From Riptortus pedestris (taxonomy: Eukaryota; Arthropoda; Insecta; Hemiptera; Alydidae), in NCBI GenBank assembly GCA_019009955.1, contig CM032228.1, positions 104,305,501 to 104,369,500 on the forward strand: 64,000 nt of DNA, read 5' to 3'. The translations under genes and the position numbers were made by a program. This document shows, in pieces, positions 61,186 through 64,000 of the stretch. The first letter of the stretch is position 1; every line of letters starts with the position of its first letter. The notes beneath the pieces were generated by a model that did not search any database, was not told where the DNA came from, and saw only the letters and a list, made by a program, of their open reading frames with translations.

Positions 61186-61640
61186 CTGTTACGGCTATAG
61201 CGGTTGCAATTCTTATTTTATCGTAACCAAATTCGAAATATAAGCGTTTCATACAAAATTAAAGGTTGAGTTCGTTAATGGCTGAAATCGAACAAGTGGG
61301 AGGGGGTGGGGGTTAGAGGGGAGAATTTCGACAATTCGAAATATCTACATTAATATACGTTGAATCGAAAAATTGTATTGAACCAATTTTATTGTAAAAA
61401 AATGTACTATAAATATCGTTACATATATTTATTCTCTATCTTTAGTATTAGCGGCGATATTTGCATTTTTTAGTTTCGGGCCTTCAGTAAACCCTCACTC
61501 CTACTCGTGTCATATTAACGATAAGCTGTTATATTATGAAGCACTTTATTTGAAGCCCAAATACTAATAAAGTGCTAATTTAACTTTTTCGTTTTAAAAT
61601 AAATGCACGTGGGAAATCTGTTTAGTTAATGCTGCCTCAA
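60997..61640 (+). mobile_element. Family A, nearly complete
   Basis: TTTTAGCAGATTTTCCTTAA, GGAAATCAGCTATCGAGGTC, TG 61111-61123, TA 61130-61180, TTGTCTGTTACGGCTATAGC, one module plus part of the long-form block (CACTCCTACTCGTGTCATAT), CACGTGGGAAATCTG and TTAGTTAATGCTGCCTC. The last bases of the 3' stem-loop are replaced. Confidence 0.85.
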
Positions 61641-62160
61641 CTCAAAAAGTTGACTAAGCTGATACTGCTCAAGGGCGTGATTAACGGAGCCTCATTCTTC
61701 GTTTGCCATACCTTGAAATAGTGATACGCCCCTCAGGGCATGTTCAATACCTTTGCGTCTCTGTCGGTAAATGACTCAGGATTGGTCCCCATGTTGAAGC
61801 TCTCAATGGGAAAGTAACTACCAGATTGGTATGTTTGTTGGTAATAGCAAAGATCATACTCAAAGAATGTACGACCATAACCGACTCAACCTAATGAGAG
61901 TGAGAGTGGTTCGTAGCTATATCCCAGAACCGTATGAATTGGTCTGTACCGATGATAACTTCCGAGCAATTAAAAAGTTCGTCGACGAATGGAGGAAGAG
62001 TAAAGAATAAATAAATACACATAACCAAACCCATTCTAATCCAATCCCAACAACGATGGCCGAAAGTGGCATTAGCGCTAGGAGCAAAAAACGATAGTAA
62101 GGATCTTAATGCGAAAAATAAACTTATACTCTATATTTGTCTGTTTATGCAGATGCTCTA
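61641..62160. other. Possible coding remnant, unidentified
   Basis: From 61798 one plus frame is open to a TAA at 62008-62010, with an internal ATG at 61831. It reads MFVGNSKDHTQRMYDHNRLN and later VRSYIPEPYELVCTDDNFRA. Codon content is noticeably less AT-biased than the surrounding DNA. I do not recognise the family. It may be the 3' end of a transposon or gene fragment. Confidence 0.35.
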
Positions 62161-62300
62161 CAAACGTTAAGATGCCTATTAATCTTGAGCTGAAAAATAT
62201 TATATAACCAATCTTTTAACATTTAATGTTCTGCAATTGTTGTTCTTTACATTTTTTCTCTAACTAGAATATACACTTTTTTTTACCATAAATTACTCAT
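62161..62300 (+). mobile_element. Family A long-form module fragment
   Basis: CTTGAGCTGAAAAATATTAT, AACCAATCTTTTAACATTTA, ATTGTTGTTCTTTACATTTT, as in the second module of long copies. Confidence 0.6.
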
Positions 62301-63125
62301 CAATAAGTTTTTTTTTTAATTCTGAGTATATCAAAATTATTTAAAACTTTTATTCTAACAACCGAATGCGTTAAAACTTTCATCATGATCGATAATGAAC
62401 CTAAATAAATATTGGAGAGTATTTAGTTCTTTTCGTGAATAATGGCATACAAAAAATACGTAAGTATTTTTATCAAAGAAAGTAACTCACACCATTGAGC
62501 TTATTCATAGAATAAAAACAATAAATTTAGAAAAATAGATTTTAACACATAGAAATAAATATTAAAATATGTTTATTGAAATAATTTTTCTACCGAAAAT
62601 ATAACTGAAATACCGTGAAAAAACCCATTAACAATTCGTCTGTAGGCGAAGTGTAAATTGTCTCATGTATTTGATATAATCGTATGGTTTTTATATTATT
62701 TATCCACTTATAAAGCCATGGATAAAATGAAATTCCCATTCCGGCAACTTCTTGGTTCTTCAAATTAGTTGACAAATGTAATTTTAAAACCAAAACAAGA
62801 GAACACACATTTTACATTCATAGAATTCTTTTTTATAACTGAAGGATTTCCCAACTATATGCTCTAGAATCATGAAACATATTACTTCTATATGAATAGT
62901 ATCATAATCCTAAATCGCCGAATCTAGAAGCGCCTTCATAATTCCGATAACAAAATTTTCCACAAATATGTTTTATATATAATAATAAATATTTTTTTTT
63001 TGGAGTTAAAGCGCATACCTCTATAAATTTACACTTTTTTTACATTTAAGCCTGCTAGATTGTATATAATGAGCTTCAAATTATTTAAACATCAAGTGAG
63101 CCTGATTTAACAAATTTATTGGGAG
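62301..63125. other. AT-rich, no gene recognised
   Basis: A 72-codon minus frame at 62590-62808 lacks motifs. Confidence 0.45.
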
Positions 63126-63359
63126 TTTTAGCAGATTTCCCTTAAGGAAACTTAACTAAGTGAGCTCATTTAGAATGATGTCTTCAAAAACCTATCAATC
63201 TAACTTAGGAGCTGACAAAAACGAGGTCCGGTGAGATTCACATATTCATGAATATTCTAATAAAAATTAGCCCTTAGCCCGATCAATGGGAAAGATTTTT
63301 GTTGTTTAGAGACCGGCTATCTGCTTCAGCGGTCTGATTTTTTTCTGAAATGCATTTCA

Positions 63360-63410
<51 letters not shown>
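63126..63410 (+). mobile_element. Family A 5' half, diverged, with distal TA tract
   Basis: TTTTAGCAGATTTCCCTTAA, GGAGCTGACAAAAACGAGGT, a degraded core (GCTATCTGCTTCAGCGG near 63315) and a TA tract (63367-63408) further away than usual. Confidence 0.7.
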
Positions 63411-63416
<6 letters not shown>

Positions 63417-64000
63417 GGTATGTATGTATGGAGCAGCTAAAAACAGGCTGTGAGGAATATTGGAAAGACAAAGTGATAAAATTACAACTAATTATCAGGG
63501 TCAATAGGGCTCAACAATCAAACATGGTTAAATTTTGTTTTAAGATTTTGTAATTTAGGTATAGGTATCTTAGTATTCGCCTCACAACATATTGCCTATC
63601 ACAATTATCATTTCATAAGCATACTGATTGTATAGAGAACTAAATTGACATTACAGTTATTTGGCAGCACACAAGGTTGGCGCGTCTACTAAAATAAATT
63701 TAATCCTAGGGAAATAGAAACACATATTTTTGAAGGGAATGTAAGAGCATGGAACATGATTAACCACAATGATTTGAGGTATGTAGCTTCTGTCATCAAA
63801 TAGCTATCCGTTGACATTTATTCTGATTGAGAAAAAAATTTAGTTAAGAATATAATTAGGCAGCAAGCTCGTATATTCATACAAGCATGCAAACTGGCAA
63901 TTAAGAATAGCTTTAACCGAAGCACGCCATCACCAAGGTGAAATTTTCTGCACTGCATCAAGCCCATACGGTCTCTTTCAATGGACATATTGGACTGTCT
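63411..64000. other. No gene recognised
   Basis: Short frames only. Nothing matches the repeat families. Confidence 0.45.

Overview
The window is AT-rich, repeat-dominated animal nuclear DNA, most likely from an insect. I found no intact cellular protein gene. Evidence for an arthropod host: a DD41D-type Tc1/mariner transposase whose terminus reads GGGACACCCTGTA, a piggyBac relic between TTAA sites, jockey-like and RTE-like LINE fragments, a Penelope-like GIY-YIG fragment, a tRNA-derived SINE, and a decayed copy of a protein family I know mainly from arthropod genomes. Hemiptera is only a guess. Protein-like stretches are almost all transposon remnants; many other open stretches are (TA)n or (CA)n tracts read as codons.

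The main repeat, family A, has more than 25 full or partial copies. In element orientation it begins TTTTAGCAGATTTCCC inside a 20-bp palindrome, reaches a (TA)n core beside the hairpin ACCGCTCTAGCGGT, carries one or two internal modules, and ends with the inverted subterminal repeat GGGAAATCTGCTTAG, the stem-loop CGCAG-CCC-CTGCG and TGACGGACTTTT. This is the layout of Helentron-type non-autonomous elements (HINE/DINE-like). Family B has canonical Helitron 3' ends (stable GCGAAGC hairpin, 8 nt, CTAG, then T) and two to three tandem modules of about 290-300 bp; its longest copies sit between TA tracts.

Layout. 1-1056: 3' part of a mariner-type element ending in the TA core of a family A copy. 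1281-2165: Penelope-like remnant and a perfect 133-bp inverted repeat holding a hammerhead-ribozyme-like motif. 3.2-8.6 kb: cluster of family A copies with a 1000-bp-offset tandem duplication. 9.5 kb: jockey-like LINE fragment. 11-16.7 kb: family A copies and a long (CT)n tract. 16.85-22.3 kb: Helitron copy and more family A. 22.6-23.8 kb: internally deleted piggyBac. 24-27.7 kb: LINE/SINE compound and two tandem Helitrons. 28.2-33.8 kb: family A copies, one inserted in a SINE, and an inverted paralogue of the 24-kb compound. 34.4-37.5 kb: LINE inserted in a family A copy with a target-site duplication. 37.9 kb: second long hairpin. 39-55 kb: mostly unassigned AT-rich DNA with old LINE and SINE pieces. 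55-64 kb: family A and SINE fragments, a third long hairpin and the decayed arthropod gene copy.

The nesting gives relative ages: SINE older than the family A insertion at 32.5 kb; family A older than the LINE at 34.7 kb, the mariner at 1.06 kb and the SINE at 56.3 kb. Boundaries were read by eye. Ends in diverged fragments are good to roughly 10-30 bases.
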